NCBI GenBank assembly: GCA_964019165.1
Contig: OZ025287.1
Location: 1,597,102 to 1,661,101, forward strand
Direction of reading: 5' to 3'
Source of the DNA: Mastigias papua
Lineage: Eukaryota > Cnidaria > Scyphozoa > Rhizostomeae > Mastigiidae
Length of the DNA stretch: 64,000 bases
Below the pieces are notes generated by a model. It was not told where the DNA came from. It searched no databases and was given only the letters and a program-made list of their open reading frames with translations. Each line of letters starts with the position of its first letter. Position 1 is the stretch's first letter. Made by a program: the position numbers and the translations under genes. Below, piece after piece: positions 12,365 to 23,706 of the stretch.

Positions 12365-12370
12365 TTTATT
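12365..12370 (-). terminator. Candidate poly(A) signal after the 12398-12518 exon
   Basis: AATAAA on the minus strand begins 28 bases after the TAA that closes the candidate terminal exon, and a GT-rich stretch (TTTGTATGTG) follows. The spacing suits a cleavage site near 12345, but single AATAAA motifs are frequent in DNA this AT-rich. Confidence 0.3.
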
Positions 12371-12397
12371 GCCATACATCACTAATACATTCTTTTG

Positions 12398-12518
12398 TTA
12401 GTCGAAGTAATCAGTTTTACATCCCAAGCGAGATGGTATCTCACATACTTCGTCTACTGTAAGACCAGTAAGTTCCACGTCATTTTTCTGCGTAAGATCA
12501 AGTAATTTCCCCGTATTC
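12398..12518 (-). CDS. Candidate alternative terminal exon of the PRKG-like gene
   Basis: A good acceptor (ttttctgcag) precedes an exon that starts with one base completing a phase-2 codon. That is exactly the phase left by both PRKG first exons: exon 12816-13213 would join to give Lys, exon 20358-20860 to give Arg. The frame then runs 39 residues (NTGKLLDLTQKND... to ...LGCKTDYFD) to a TAA. It lies only 297 bases after exon 12816-13213. I do not recognise the peptide. A faint likeness to the helix before the first cyclic-nucleotide pocket (ND...L...EI) is not convincing. A GTATGT inside it could also serve as a donor. Forty open codons can arise by chance, so it needs transcript support. Confidence 0.3.
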
Positions 12519-12815
12519 CTGCAGAAAATTCCCCATCACGCCCAGTTTGGGCAAAGCAAACATACTCAAATATTTCTCACGATTGAAACTTAATCACAAT
12601 CACCCGAAAACAACTCTGTTAATAAGCCACTTCCATTTCGAACGATGTAAAGGAACATCTGAATCTGAATCTACTGGGCTGAGAACAGAATAAGTTGATT
12701 TTGTCAATAAAATCCTAGACATAACAGTTAAAGAAGTCAAATGGCAAACCGCTTCGGTATAGTAACCATATTAAACAATACTTTACACTTAAAAGTCGAA
12801 ATAGCAAAAACTCAC

Positions 12816-13213
12816 TTGAATGATTTCGGATGCCTTTTCAATGGCTGAGAAGCTTGTTGCACAGATTTTATGCTCTGGGGTTCAGCTGATATACCAAGCA
12901 TTCGCTGCCTTGTTGTCTTTGTAGCTGATGAAGAAGTTGGTGGTTGAAGAATCGACTTGTATTTATCAAGTTCCCTACTCAGCTTCTCGACCAAATCGTC
13001 CTTCTTCTTCAACTCCTGCTCAAGAATGTGAATTCGAGAATCCTTCATTTTCATGTCGGATGCTCTTAGCTTAAGTTCGTTAGTCCTTTCTTGCAAAGCG
13101 AGTTGTAGCTCCTTTACGCTCATGCTTCCCGATGAGTTGTGCTCTGATGAGGATGAGGGCGATCCGCCATGCGAACCAGGGTTATGTCCACCGAAAAACT
13201 TAAAAACCGACAT
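12816..13213 (-). CDS. PRKG1: cGMP-dependent protein kinase, alternative first exon B (N-terminal part)
   Basis: The ATG at 13213 opens 132 complete codons, and the exon ends TTCAA before the strong donor GTGAGT (phase 2). Residues 1-30 are Gly/Ser-rich. Residues 33-90 form a leucine-zipper coiled coil that ends in LSRELDKYKSILQPP, closely like the PKG I-alpha zipper end. The autoinhibitory segment TTRQRMLGISAEP follows at 100-112, with glycine at the pseudosubstrate position. Residues 113-132 match the short linker before the first cGMP pocket. In this family the zipper dimerises the kinase and selects anchors, and GISAEP blocks the active site until cGMP binds. The remaining exons are not visible in this window. 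The exon is nested between exon A (20.4 kb) and the expected common exons, so it probably has its own promoter. Confidence 0.85.
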
Positions 13214-15510
13214 GGGTTTCCTTAAGTTCGCAAGCCAAAGCTCAGTTTAAGTCCTTAAGTTCCTATCAGCCGCTTTGAATTGAACTGTTTACTGATCTAA
13301 TCATTAAGAAACAGTCCAAAAATTCATCCAAGCTTCGCCTCCCTCTTCAAATCACCATCTCATCTTTCAGTCCTCGACACAACACACTGATTCAGGGGGT
13401 TGGGTCACTAAACCTTTTGTTGGTCGCACATTGATCATGTTATCAACACTCATCATACACAAATCGCTTTGGCATAATCACCACTAGCTTTAGGTTGAGA
13501 ACCATGACTTTTCTCCGAGAAAAACCAATCCTGCATTACCTACAGGAAATCAGAACTACTCAGTCACTAGCAGGTCAGTAAAGACAGGCCTCGGAGGGTG
13601 GGGAAGCGAAAGTAAATAAACGTCAGAAGTTCCCAACACATAGGCTACAGTTGGGTCTTGATTTTCCAGCATTTGAATACAAAGAAATAAGAGCTCATTA
13701 TTGTTGTCAGTATTCGTTAGAGGACATTGCCCTGCGATTCCAAAATAAATGCTGCAAACCTTTCATATATCATCTGGCATCATAACCAACGTACAGATTG
13801 GGTGCACTTGATGACATATGGACCCGCGATGTATCGCTAAGAGCCCACGACAACAAACAAGATAAACAATAAATGCGGTTCTCCTCGCCACTGGTATTTT
13901 TTCACAGCAAGGCTCTAAAGTAAACCAACTGCGGGCCATTCACCCGGAGCTTTGTAACGAACAATTAGCTGCAAATGCCGAATAATAGATTAAACCCAAT
14001 CAAATTTCGAGGTCTCGCAATCCTAAACATGTCACCAGAGCTTGGTGAAGTAGGCGCTATCCTAATAGAGCATCCATGATATTCATGCATTCCCATAAAC
14101 TAAAACTCTGGGAAGATTGTTACCGATCCGGGCAGAACTGTCAGTTTGTTGGGCGTAATCACAAATTTTGATCCCTCTGCGACACTCTGGCCGATATTCG
14201 TAGATTATACATTTGCGAGAAAAAGCCATTATTTGGAAATGATTTGGCCGCATAAAGACTTTTAGCAGTCAATACTGCATGGAAATAGTTCGGCCTAACT
14301 TGTTTATGTTGCTTCCCCCTCATTTCCCTTGCTATATCAAAGCCTTACCGCCTAACACACCCCTCGCTAGCTCAATGAGAGCCGTCGCCAAATGGGCACC
14401 AAAACCCCCTGGATATAGTTTATCATGCAATCTTGGCTCTTGTCGGCATAGTTTGTTAGTACTTGGGAAATCTTGCAATTTATCGGCAAATATTATAACT
14501 TATCCGAAATCTTATGATAAGCCGGAACTACCAGTAATTTCCAAAAACATTTATCGTCCATGCAATAATATGAAAACATAGAAAAGACTTGTCATACAAG
14601 CCAAAGAAAAAATTGCTTCGTAATTCCACCATACAAAGGTAAACTGTTTATCGAAATCTGTATAGCCTGAGGTTAAACACCTAACTAACCAAGATGTGAT
14701 GTGACACCCCAATTACACCTCAAAGAAGTTTTGTCCTTTTTGTAATCTCAACGGTTTGGATAGAGTTGGATAACCAAGATAGGTTGAAGCTAGAACAACT
14801 CCAAAGGGCCCCCAATCCTTTGAGGCCCCAAAATGGCTCCTCAGAAGCTCCCAAAGGACAGTTGCATATATAGATTAAAGTCCTCATTCGTTATTTTATC
14901 CAAATTTGGGGAAATATTTTGAGCTTGACCAGACCCCCATACGAAATATACCGAAGGTCGGTTTGGAGAGCCTTACTCATTGGTTACTGCTAAATGCAGG
15001 GCCTGAGAAAAGAGGGGATGGAGCTATGGCCTCTTCTCTTTCTAATTTATAGTTTTCAGCTTGCAACATATATGAAGATGAACAGTTGTGTATCAGCATC
15101 TTTACATTGTCCTTTACACGTATTTTGTTTTCGTGAGAAGGTTTTTTATAAGGAAGCAGCACTCGATTGCTGAATAAGTTAAGAAAGTTCAGAACCTATT
15201 GGATGGTCAGAGGCCTAAGAAAAATGATAAGTCACATAGCTTTAAAATTCACCAATTCTCACGTAAGACGATCATTGCTTTTACTTGATATTTATAGATT
15301 TCTTGTGGTAAACTACGTACTAGAGTGCTAGTGTGTTGTCCCTGTTTCTGTCTAACACTGTAGTGTTACGAAAACTTGGCTATTCTTGCAAAGAAAGTCT
15401 TCAGAAAGTGTCAGTACTGAAATCATGAAAAATTAAGAAACTTTCATCACAGGGCGAAAAAACTTTCATATATAAAACGTCTAACCTCCGCTACCACCAT
15501 ACAGGTACAT

Positions 15511-15900
15511 CATTATTATTTATTTATTTATTTACTTATATACTTATTTATTCATTTATTTATTTACTCATTCATTCATTCATTTATTATGCATAGCCTA
15601 CAGTTGCACTTATCACATTTCCAAGATTTGATGTGTTTTCGGAATACTAACCGCCCTAAGATTAGTTGATTGTTTACTTTCATGGGGAAGGAGTTGCCAC
15701 AGTTCATTCCCAAGGTAGGCTATGGTTTCAAGCACAAAGGAAGTTGTTCTCGCTTTGAGAAGTTTAGCTTTAGATTCTAGCAAATATCACTCCCCCTTAA
15801 AATGTCCTTCGTGAACCATGGATTTAGATCTGATTTTGTTGTATAGATCTCAATCACAAGCAACAGTACGTAACATATGGTAGTGTAAAGTGTGTGAATG
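15511..15900 (-). mobile_element. Non-LTR retrotransposon 3' remnant with ATTT tail
   Basis: A run of ATTT/ATTC units at 15511-15590 is the reverse of a (TAAA)n tail. Next to it, the minus strand at about 15645-15760 translates to RTTSFVLETIAYLGNELWQL followed by LPHESKQSTNLRAV. This is the usual C-terminal block after the reverse transcriptase of many LINEs (R-T...G...YL.P..W..LP...K...L..F). The copy is truncated and has no intact catalytic domain. Confidence 0.55.
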
Positions 15901-16495
15901 GACATGATCTACAAATGTGCTTCATTGCACAAACATGAAGACATTGAAAGCTCTGACTTGCAGAACACGTCCTCCATCTTCAAATTTCATTATAGTAGCT
16001 ACTGGCGTTTTTGTTCTAAACAGACGGATCAATGGATGTGGAAAGTCTATGAGTGCAAACTGCAAGTGTGCTTTAATTTCAACTCAATTGTGCAAGCTTT
16101 CAGGGCTATCTACCTGTGAGTTATGTGGGAAGTAAAGTTCTTGTCTCAATAATTTGAAGTGTGTTACCAGCTCTTATTAAATGTGAACTTTATGGTAAAC
16201 AGGAACCATTTTTCGTTCATTATTGAGGCCACAGTAGCTTTTTTATACTTTCAATACCAAAGCATTCTAAAGATTGGCTTTACAAGACAAGCGAGGTTGT
16301 GTAGCAAGACTGTGGGCACAAGGGCAGACAAAGTACACGAGCAAAACACTAATAAATTAACTGATCAAATCTATAAAATAGGAGTAGGTATAAAAAACCC
16401 TCGAGCTTTCTTGATCTCTTGAGCAGTCGAGCACTTATATTTTCATAAGCAACTTTAATACAAAAAATGTTGAATATTGAAAAAGCAATTCCGGA

Positions 16496-16647
16496 CAGGG
16501 ACGTAGGAACCGGGGGGCCAGAGGGGCTATGGCCCCCACTTTTTAGCAAACTATACAAAAGTGCCCCCTTGAAGCCCAAAATGGACGTGGTGATGTGCCC
16601 CTTTTAGGACCTGGCCCCCCACTTTTTAGATGCTTCCTACGTCCCTG
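16496..16647. mobile_element. 152-bp MITE with CAGGGACGTAGGAA ends
   Basis: The left end CAGGGACGTAGGAA is mirrored exactly by TTCCTACGTCCCTG at the right. The flanks ATTCCGGA (16488-16495) and ATTCCGAG (16648-16655) share 6 of 8 bases in place, suggesting an 8-bp duplication and a hAT-type origin. The interior is G/C-rich and non-coding. Confidence 0.65.
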
Positions 16648-16904
16648 ATTCCGAGTGGAAAAGCTCTACATAACCTAATATTGCAATTCTGAAAATTATA
16701 TGATAACACTTTTGTAAAACTGTAACGCATTTTCGCATATGTCAACTAGGAGCACTGGGTAGCTGTGTGCTCAACGTCTTTGTTTCTGTAAATCTGATAG
16801 TGTCGATTGCAAAGTCTGCCTTTTTCGGGGCATTTGTGTCTTTTCAATGTTGGAACCGGGCACGAAATTTCCCTCTTCCTTTAATACTCTAAAACATTCT
16901 CAGA

Positions 16905-17040
16905 GTTATAGCTCCCTTTCTCCCTTTTTTCTTTTTAAGAAACCTGCCTCAAGGCCCAGTAGTAACAGATTCTTAATTTCCTGCCACAGTTTAGTTCTAA
17001 AGGTTCCTAAAAGTTTCTTAATTTACTGAAAAAAATTGTG
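16905..17040. repeat. Inverted copy of the TTAAGAAACTT-rich repeat
   Basis: The stretch holds TTCTTAATTTCCTGCCACAG and CCTAAAAGTTTCTTAATTTA, which read in reverse like the block at 8917-9215. No protein is encoded. Confidence 0.35.
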
Positions 17041-17312
17041 GTGAAAACAAAAAGAAACGTTAAAGACACTGTCTGTTGTAGAAAAAATACATGCTACTCG
17101 TGCGAAGGGCCTTCAAGTTTTTTAGTTATCACTCACGAGTTTATCCATAAGCATCCAGCTTATAGACGAGTAGCCAAGCTAAAACAAGACTTATCCATTC
17201 ATTGGCATTTCCAATTTCTCTGTCTCCATGAAAATTCAAATTCATGCAATTACATGAAGCTGTTGACTCGATTTCTCATAAAACGTCTAGGCACGTAATT
17301 TGAATTTACGCT

Positions 17313-17536
17313 AGTTATCAAGAGTATTGCCCAAAAGTGTCTCTTTGGTACTGTTTTCTGTCTGAGCTTCTCCAATAGCATAGCTTTACTTGTTCATTAG
17401 TGCTTCTGAATGAAGAAACACGTTAGCTATCAAGAGTACTGCCCAAGAGTATCTCTTTGGTACTGTTTTCTGTCTGAGCTTCTCCAATAGTATAGCTTTA
17501 CTTGTTCATTAGTGCTTCTGAATGAAGAAACACAGT
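17313..17536. repeat. Tandem duplication of a 112-bp unit
   Basis: Bases 17313-17424 and 17425-17536 are near-identical. Both contain TTTGGTACTGTTTTCTGTCT and GCTTCTGAATGAAGAAACAC and differ at only a few positions, so the duplication is fairly recent. Confidence 0.9.
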
Positions 17537-19217
17537 TTATCTCTATCAAATTTGACGCCAACCATTTCGATTATGGAAAAGCAACCTGCACGGCGTTGGT
17601 AGTGGGCTGGGGACGTAAATCCCAATTTTTTGTCAGCCAGTTACTTTTCTAGCCTTTTCCAAGCAATTTACTGTTTGTAGCTCCCCACTTCTTATATGAG
17701 CCCCCCGGCTTTTATATGGCAGCGCTGTGCCTAAACAATAATTTTCTCGCACTTTCACTTTTCATTTCTTCCAAATCATGTTGCCTTTAGAAAAAAACTT
17801 GTATCAAATTTATCGTATTTGTCTTTTATTTTCATTATACTTAGTTGTAAAAGACGAAAAAGCTTGAGTGAAGACATCAAAGTAGGAGATTCGTTTGAGA
17901 TTGCAATATCCAATGTAGCATTATTTGATGTCAACCTGATGAAATGGTAGCTAATGGCATATATTACCGCTATGATATTTGCTGTTAGGCTGCATGGCTA
18001 TCAGTGAATAAGGCTCTTCAAGTTCCACTAACATGAAAAAGTATATGTTACATTTCCCCGAAGTTGATCAATATTTGGAAATATTGGGGGTGTGATATCC
18101 CTACAATCCCAAGCAGCTACTCTTCTGGGTGCCACGCCCATTCATTCAGTGGAGTTCCCTATAGCCTGCACCCCTCCTACAAGTATTGCGTGCACCACGT
18201 GATGCACAATCAACACAATAAAATGATGCATGCAAGGTAGGACACCTCCCGTATAGGACCAACGTTATAGCAAAAATGATAAATAGCTATGTGGGAAGAA
18301 AGATCTGGGCAAACGCTGTCCACAATTCTGTCTCACAGACTTGTCCACCGATCAAGCGCGGGTCCGAGGCGACCCGGAGGCCACGGCCTCCACACGCTAT
18401 ATTTCATATCGCCAAAAATTGTGCTCAGAGACATGCCTTTTGAATAAGACCAGAAAATAAATGAGTACTGAGTTGAGCACTCTACACAACACTCCGATAG
18501 TTTTAGAAGGGCGTGGCTATGAACAATTTCTGCCCCACAATTTTATTTGCGAACTAGCCCCACCCAGAACTGAACTCTGGATCCTTACTGCTCAGCTTTA
18601 ATTCCTTCCATGCCTCCTCGATCTGCTCTCAATCAAATTTACACACTACTTCAATTGTTTATTAAAAATTCAAATCCATTGCTTGATTCCAAACCAGGCA
18701 TATACAGCAGTGATTTTTCTTGTTTCAAACAATCATTATTCAAGGATTAAAATCAATCGAATACAGTATCAAAATCCATCCAAAAAACAGACAGATAAAT
18801 CTCTACTTAACTTGTGCATACCAATATTAAAGCCTAGAATGCATTAAAACCTCATGTTCTTCTCATTATCTTCTCATTACAACATGGCAGCCTCAATTGT
18901 CGTTATTCATAACATTATCCGGCACTCCAGCGCAGTAGTTATCACTGGCGCCAAATAGTTCTACGAATACACATTTGCCTGGATTTTTTTATCTGCCAAG
19001 TAAATGGCTTTAACTCCAGTAAAGCACTAGAATTAAATCTGAGCAAAAACCTGGATCATCCATAATTTTTTATAGCCACCTGCAACTCAAAGTAGATGCT
19101 TACTAACGAAATCTTGCGGTCAACATATAACCACTCACGGTCTAGTTTTATATGCAAATCTGTAGCAGTTATCATTTTTGATTGATTACTTTAATTCCAT
19201 GAAAAGACAATGTCTAG

Positions 19218-19220
<3 letters not shown>

Positions 19221-19257
<37 letters not shown>

Positions 19258-19579
19258 TATATAATATATATATAAGTCGAAAAGAAGGAGTTCACAAACA
19301 ACATTCGTTTTCGTTGCAACTAGTTTCGTCTGTTCAAGCAGACTTTTCAGGCTAAACTGATTAATTTACACTTGCAACCTTATATTTATATATAAAGTAC
19401 ATAAAGTATAAAGCATATATAAAGTATAAATATAAGGTTGCAAGTCTAAATTAATCAGCTTAGCCTGAAGAGTCCCCTTGAACAGACGAAACTAGTTGCA
19501 ACGAAAACGAGTGTTGTTTGGGAATGTCTTCTCTAAGTTTCCACTTATAGTTTACTTGCGGATTGTACTTTTTCGTTTC

Positions 19580-19667
<88 letters not shown>
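19221..19667. mobile_element. Foldback element embedded in (TA)n repeats
   Basis: A left arm (19276-19387) and a right arm (19428-19582) are inverted copies, both containing TCGTTTTCGTTGCAACTAGT in one orientation. The left arm lacks about 40 bases present in the right arm. Both sides are long TA runs (19221-19275 and 19583-19667). No protein is encoded. The structure suggests a non-autonomous element that targets or generates TA repeats. Confidence 0.7.
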
Positions 19668-19669
<2 letters not shown>

Positions 19670-19704
19670 ATATACTTCTAAAGGTATCAAGTACAAACCC
19701 TCAA

Positions 19705-19780
19705 CCGTAAAATATTTTGACTTTCATGCTTCGATAAATATCTTCATCAGGACTCTCATGAAGAGATATCGAAAGGTTTA
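19705..19780. repeat. Imperfect hairpin after the TA run
   Basis: CTTCGATAAATATCTTCATC and, a few bases on, GATGAAGAGATATCGAAAG-like sequence form an imperfect stem around GGACTCT. It may be an end fragment of a retroelement. There is no other support. Confidence 0.3.
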
Positions 19781-20357
19781 ACTTCAATAACAGCAGATAT
19801 TTGTAATTTTGTTTTTTGCACGTGTGTATCTATTACAAATATATGCAGCAGACTCTGCGTAACTCTAACCACTCGGGACCGTGAATTTGTCTAGTTTTCC
19901 AGAGCAGAGAAGCAAAGCAATTATGCATCTAAGTGTTCCTCTGCTCCAGAGATGGGGAAAGTATCCGAGCCAGATAAGGTGGTACCCAGAAACCTGTTTA
20001 AGTAGCAATATTTGCAGAAAATTTCATCTGGAAAATCTTGAATTATTGAGGCAAGTATGAAACGATAATGACACAATTCAAGTTGACTTAGGAGGAAAAA
20101 GCCCTTGACTTCTAGACTTGAAATTGTATATTTAGTCGTATAACTATTAATCCACAGATAGATTAACGGTAGATAAACACATTCAGGCAAATAGAGGTCT
20201 ACCTACTAAAATATTTTTACAGAAATTTTTGAGCCATATGCCCAGGGTCCCCGAAAGGAAAAATTTTGTACACCTCTGCCCTACTGGACACGAGCAACAT
20301 ATATCTAGCAAAGCGTGACGTCAGGGAGGGGAGAAAAAATGATTGAATAGCACCAAC

Positions 20358-20860
20358 CTTTGTTTTTTCTGAACAAAAAATACTTCAATGTTTTTTGCCA
20401 TGAATCCATTGGCTTGCTCCTTCGCAGGCTCTGCTGAAATGCCTTTTGCGCGTGCACGGTATCTGTGCAACTGCTCCTCCTCTATAGTCTCATATTGATT
20501 AAGAGGTATCAAAGAGTCCATCTTGCGAATTTTCACACGAAGCTTCTCTATTGTTTCGAGTTGCGACTGTATAACATTGTTTCTGTAGACAAGTTCGTCC
20601 TTCAACAGTTTGCACTCGTGTTCCTTTGTAGCTCGCAATTGGTCAAGTATACCTTCATAATCCGAGATGATCTGATTTTTCCTCGCAAGCTGCTTCCTCT
20701 GCTCGGATGCCTCCTTGCTGATTATCTCTAGCTGTTTGGTTTTTTGTCTCAGCAGAGAATGCAGCAGATTAAAACGTTCTTCGTTCACATCGTTGTGTCC
20801 TTTGACGGGTGAGCCGATGGGCGAACTACTGACACTCGAAGATACTTGCCTCGCTTTCAT
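20358..20860 (-). CDS. PRKG1: cGMP-dependent protein kinase, alternative first exon A (N-terminal part)
   Basis: The start chosen is ATG 20860. The longer frame upstream (to 20929) reads through a likely acceptor, tttggtttgtag, ending at 20883, so a 5' untranslated exon probably exists further right. The exon gives 167 whole codons and ends at an AAAG/GTTGGT donor in phase 2. Residues 1-25 are Ser-rich. Residues 30-118 are a long coiled coil (LLRQKTKQLEIISKEASEQR onward). The basic autoinhibitory segment RYRARAKGISAEP follows at 133-145, again with Gly at the pseudosubstrate position. The shared GISAEP motif and identical end phase with 12816-13213 indicate mutually exclusive N-termini of one kinase, as with mammalian PKG I-alpha and I-beta. 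The longer zipper would change dimer partners and anchoring. Confidence 0.83.
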
Positions 20861-20882
20861 ATTTGCTGCTGCACCTCTGGGT
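20861..20882 (-). other. 5' untranslated part of PRKG exon A with acceptor
   Basis: A pyrimidine-rich tract ending in TTTGTAG abuts 20882. The intervening 22 bases lead to ATG 20860 with A at -3. This implies at least one non-coding exon to the right, which I could not locate. Confidence 0.5.
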
Positions 20883-22469
20883 CTACAAACCAAAAATGAC
20901 GTTAATAACTTCACTAGTAGTTGCTGCAAAACGATAGTACAAGGTAGAAACTAGCTGATAAAAAGCCTGTTGCTACGTTAACGGCACAGCAAAAATTGAG
21001 CTGACTTGCATTGAAACACAGGAAAGACACTGAAGCACCGGAAAAGTACTGTCTACCGATATTGGCGAAGACTTTTAACACTTTTTAATTATAAAAACAT
21101 ACTGGCGGCTTATCAGAGAAAAAAGTGAAAAACGTCGTTACAACTTAGTTTGAAAATGAACAGCAGTAATGATCCATTGGAAACAATTACAGCAAGAATT
21201 GCAGAAGAACCTTCAGAAACCTCTTTTTGAATATGCTTCGGACCATAATAATGGCAGTTTCCCCCCTAATCCAATGGAGGAGGGCAGGCACTCATCCTGT
21301 ATTTGTCTAAGGAGGCAAGGTGGGGGGGGGGGGCAGAAGAGTCTTTCTTTTCACAAAAATAAATACGATGTATGTATCATGCTAATGCATGACAACAAAA
21401 ATTTCCCCAGAATTAAATTGAAAGTCCCAATTTTTAAGACAATTTTGCTCATCAGTGATCTTCGGTGTCCTGTCTTTCCTGTTGGCCACACTGTCCTTGC
21501 CATTGCCCCCAGCATCCCTAATCCATGTCCTCGTCGAGGCAAAAATGGCACTCGACATAAACAGGCATACTCAAAGGAAACTGCAGCCCTATTTCCAATT
21601 AATGCTAAATTATTCATTGGATTCAGCTTTTCGGGGGTCAAATGTCTTTATACGAACTAAACCTGCTGCCTCTCAGCACATCATACTGGATTTCTGAGAT
21701 CTAAGAGATTCGATAAATTCACACAGCAATACTAGCAACAATCAGTATTATTTATTCATTTATTTACACAATCTAGAGTTGCATCAAAATTCCAAAACTT
21801 AATCTCTTTTTGAGATTGTTTACAGATTGGAACTTCTTTTCACACAATGGTACGTCTCGCCAGAGATTTTGCCCTAAGAAACTCATATTTTCTAATCCAT
21901 AAGCTGTAGTTCTAGGCTGCTCTTGAGTTGCAATTCATTTCTCTTTCTACGAAATTTCTATCATAAAGGAAGGATTTGGATTCATCCCTGTTCGATAAAT
22001 TTTTGTCACAAGCAACTGTAGACTTTATTGATAAATTAAGACTGTTGCGATACGGGGAGCCTGACAGACGGCAGATGGGAGAAAGCTATCGAAGGGAGCC
22101 TTACGGTAGTTGCGGCTATATGGGAACCAGTCTTACGCAGTAAATCTTCAAAACTTGAGGTTCAATCTTGATACGATTGTCCTAGTGCTCGTCTGTGAAT
22201 GTGGTTAATTCTTGCGTTGATACACCTATCGTGAAACATCCATATCAATGAACAATAGCTAAACTGATACAATACATTAGCCCATGACGGTCCTAGTTTT
22301 TTGTTCGGGCATATACGTCGAGGCCCTTGCAAAAGGATGCTGTCTCTGGTCTGCCTTTATACAAACCATATGCAAATATTGCTTGAAACTTTAGAAAGTC
22401 TTCAGAAAATTTTGGTACTGAAGTCATTAAAAATCTACGAAAGTTTTCATATTTGGCCCAAAAACCTGC

Positions 22470-22820
22470 CCCGTTTAAGGACTTCTTTGGACCTAGAGAG
22501 CTTTGCATACAGATGGTTGCGTTTCTGGGATAATCTAAAAAACAAGGCTAAACCAGCAAACACTAACTACAATGGTATATTAAGAGTATGGAAATCAAGG
22601 TCTTTCTTGCGTTTGTCTCTTACTTCTGTAAATTTAAGTTTGATATATGCATATATTTATTTAAGGGGTTTTGTTGTAATTAGATTTTAGGTATTTAAAA
22701 CAGGGCAGAGTTCAAATCAGTTTTTTAGATTTTAGACGTCACCCTGTATGAAGAAATGAAATGAATTAAAATGAAATATGACATGAAATAAAGTGACACA
22801 AAATGAAATGAAATGAAAGT
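22470..22820 (+). mobile_element. LINE C-terminal remnant with GAAAT-rich tail
   Basis: The plus strand encodes RTSLDLESFAYRWLRFWDNL and then KNKAKPANTNYNGILRVWKS, like the C-terminal RTSLGLRSF-Y-W-LP---F---L--W block of many non-LTR retrotransposons. It is followed by CACCCTGTATGAAG and a GAAATGAAAT-type tail to about 22820. The catalytic reverse-transcriptase motifs are missing. Confidence 0.5.
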
Positions 22821-23297
22821 AATTTGGGCCAAGAATGCCGCTTGGTACACGTATGTTTGGCACAGTACAGACACTTTCTTATTTTTTTTCTAGATTTCAT
22901 AACGAAAGCTGACTTTAGAATATTGTAGCAAGAACATTTGAGAGAGAGGCACCACTGAAGCACAAAACTGCAAAAAAATTGATTAACGCAAGTAATAATT
23001 TACACCTATACCAAAGAGGTGATGGGCTTTAGCTGAATTAGAATTTCCGATGTATATTGAACTTAATGGCTTTGTTTGACCCCAAAAATCCAATGTTGAA
23101 CTTTCCTAAGTGCTTGAGCAGTCAAGCACCACCTTCTTATAACGAATTCTTATAAAAAATATGTAATAGACGAACCTTACTCGCCTTTTCTTTGCTGGTC
23201 TCAGTTCTTAGGGGCAAGGAAGGGGCATCAACATGCTTCTTGGTGGACTTTCCAATGCATGTAGTGCAGAGTACAGAGTTTCAATCTTATTATGTGA

Positions 23298-23706
23298 CAG
23301 ACCTGTCAACTCTCCCGGTGTCACCAGGCCGGGAGACTCGCGGCTTTGACCGCTTTTCCCCGGTCTCCCGGTTGTTATGCGTTTTCTCCCGGGTGATTTC
23401 TGCAAAATCAAGTCATATTTTTCGGATTTTTCCTTACAATTTTCTTGTTTACATTCGATTTTATGCACGTGCGGAAGACCTTTCAATGAATGTTCAGAAG
23501 CTTAGAGTCATTATGAAGGTACTTTTCATTCTACTGCTCATGATTATTTTTGTTGTAATCTATTTGTCGAGTACAATTTTGCAATTATATATATACATGC
23601 TTTTAGCGAAATTTGGTTGTCTCCCGATTTTTGGCCAAATCTCCGTGTTTTTCTTCAGGAAAATCCAAAATCTCCAGGTTCTGACAATTCTAGGTTGACA
23701 GGTCTG
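23298..23706. mobile_element. 409-bp MITE with CAGACCTGTCAAC ends
   Basis: CAGACCTGTCAAC at the left is matched by GTTGACAGGTCTG at the right. The interior has several CTCCCGG/CCGGGAG stretches. A partial copy of the left end, inverted, lies at about 30084-30119. A target duplication is not clear (TTATGTGA against ATATGATG). The open plus-strand frame across it is accidental. Confidence 0.6.

Larger units (their letters stand above)
13214..20357. other. Intron between the two PRKG first exons; repeats only
   Basis: The first few hundred bases (13214-13700) would hold the 5' untranslated region and promoter of exon B; I saw no clear TATA box. The remainder holds a LINE 3' remnant (15511-15900), a MITE (16496-16647), a 112-bp duplication (17313-17536) and a foldback element in TA repeats (19221-19667). 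No exon-like frame with both splice sites was recognised. Confidence 0.5.

Noticed and set aside
18545..18610. tRNA-like sequence (AAGCTGAGCAGTAAGG ... GAGTTCAGTTCTGG, minus strand)
   Set aside because: The A-like and B-like boxes are only about 15 bases apart, too close for a tRNA or an intact SINE head.
21169..21660. 163-codon plus-strand frame
   Set aside because: It crosses a poly-G tract and a dispersed repeat phrase (CCCCAGAATTAAATTGAAAG) that recurs near 50072; composition is not protein-like.
23192..23698. 168-codon plus-strand frame
   Set aside because: It coincides with the CAGACCTGTCAAC MITE and shows no conserved domain.
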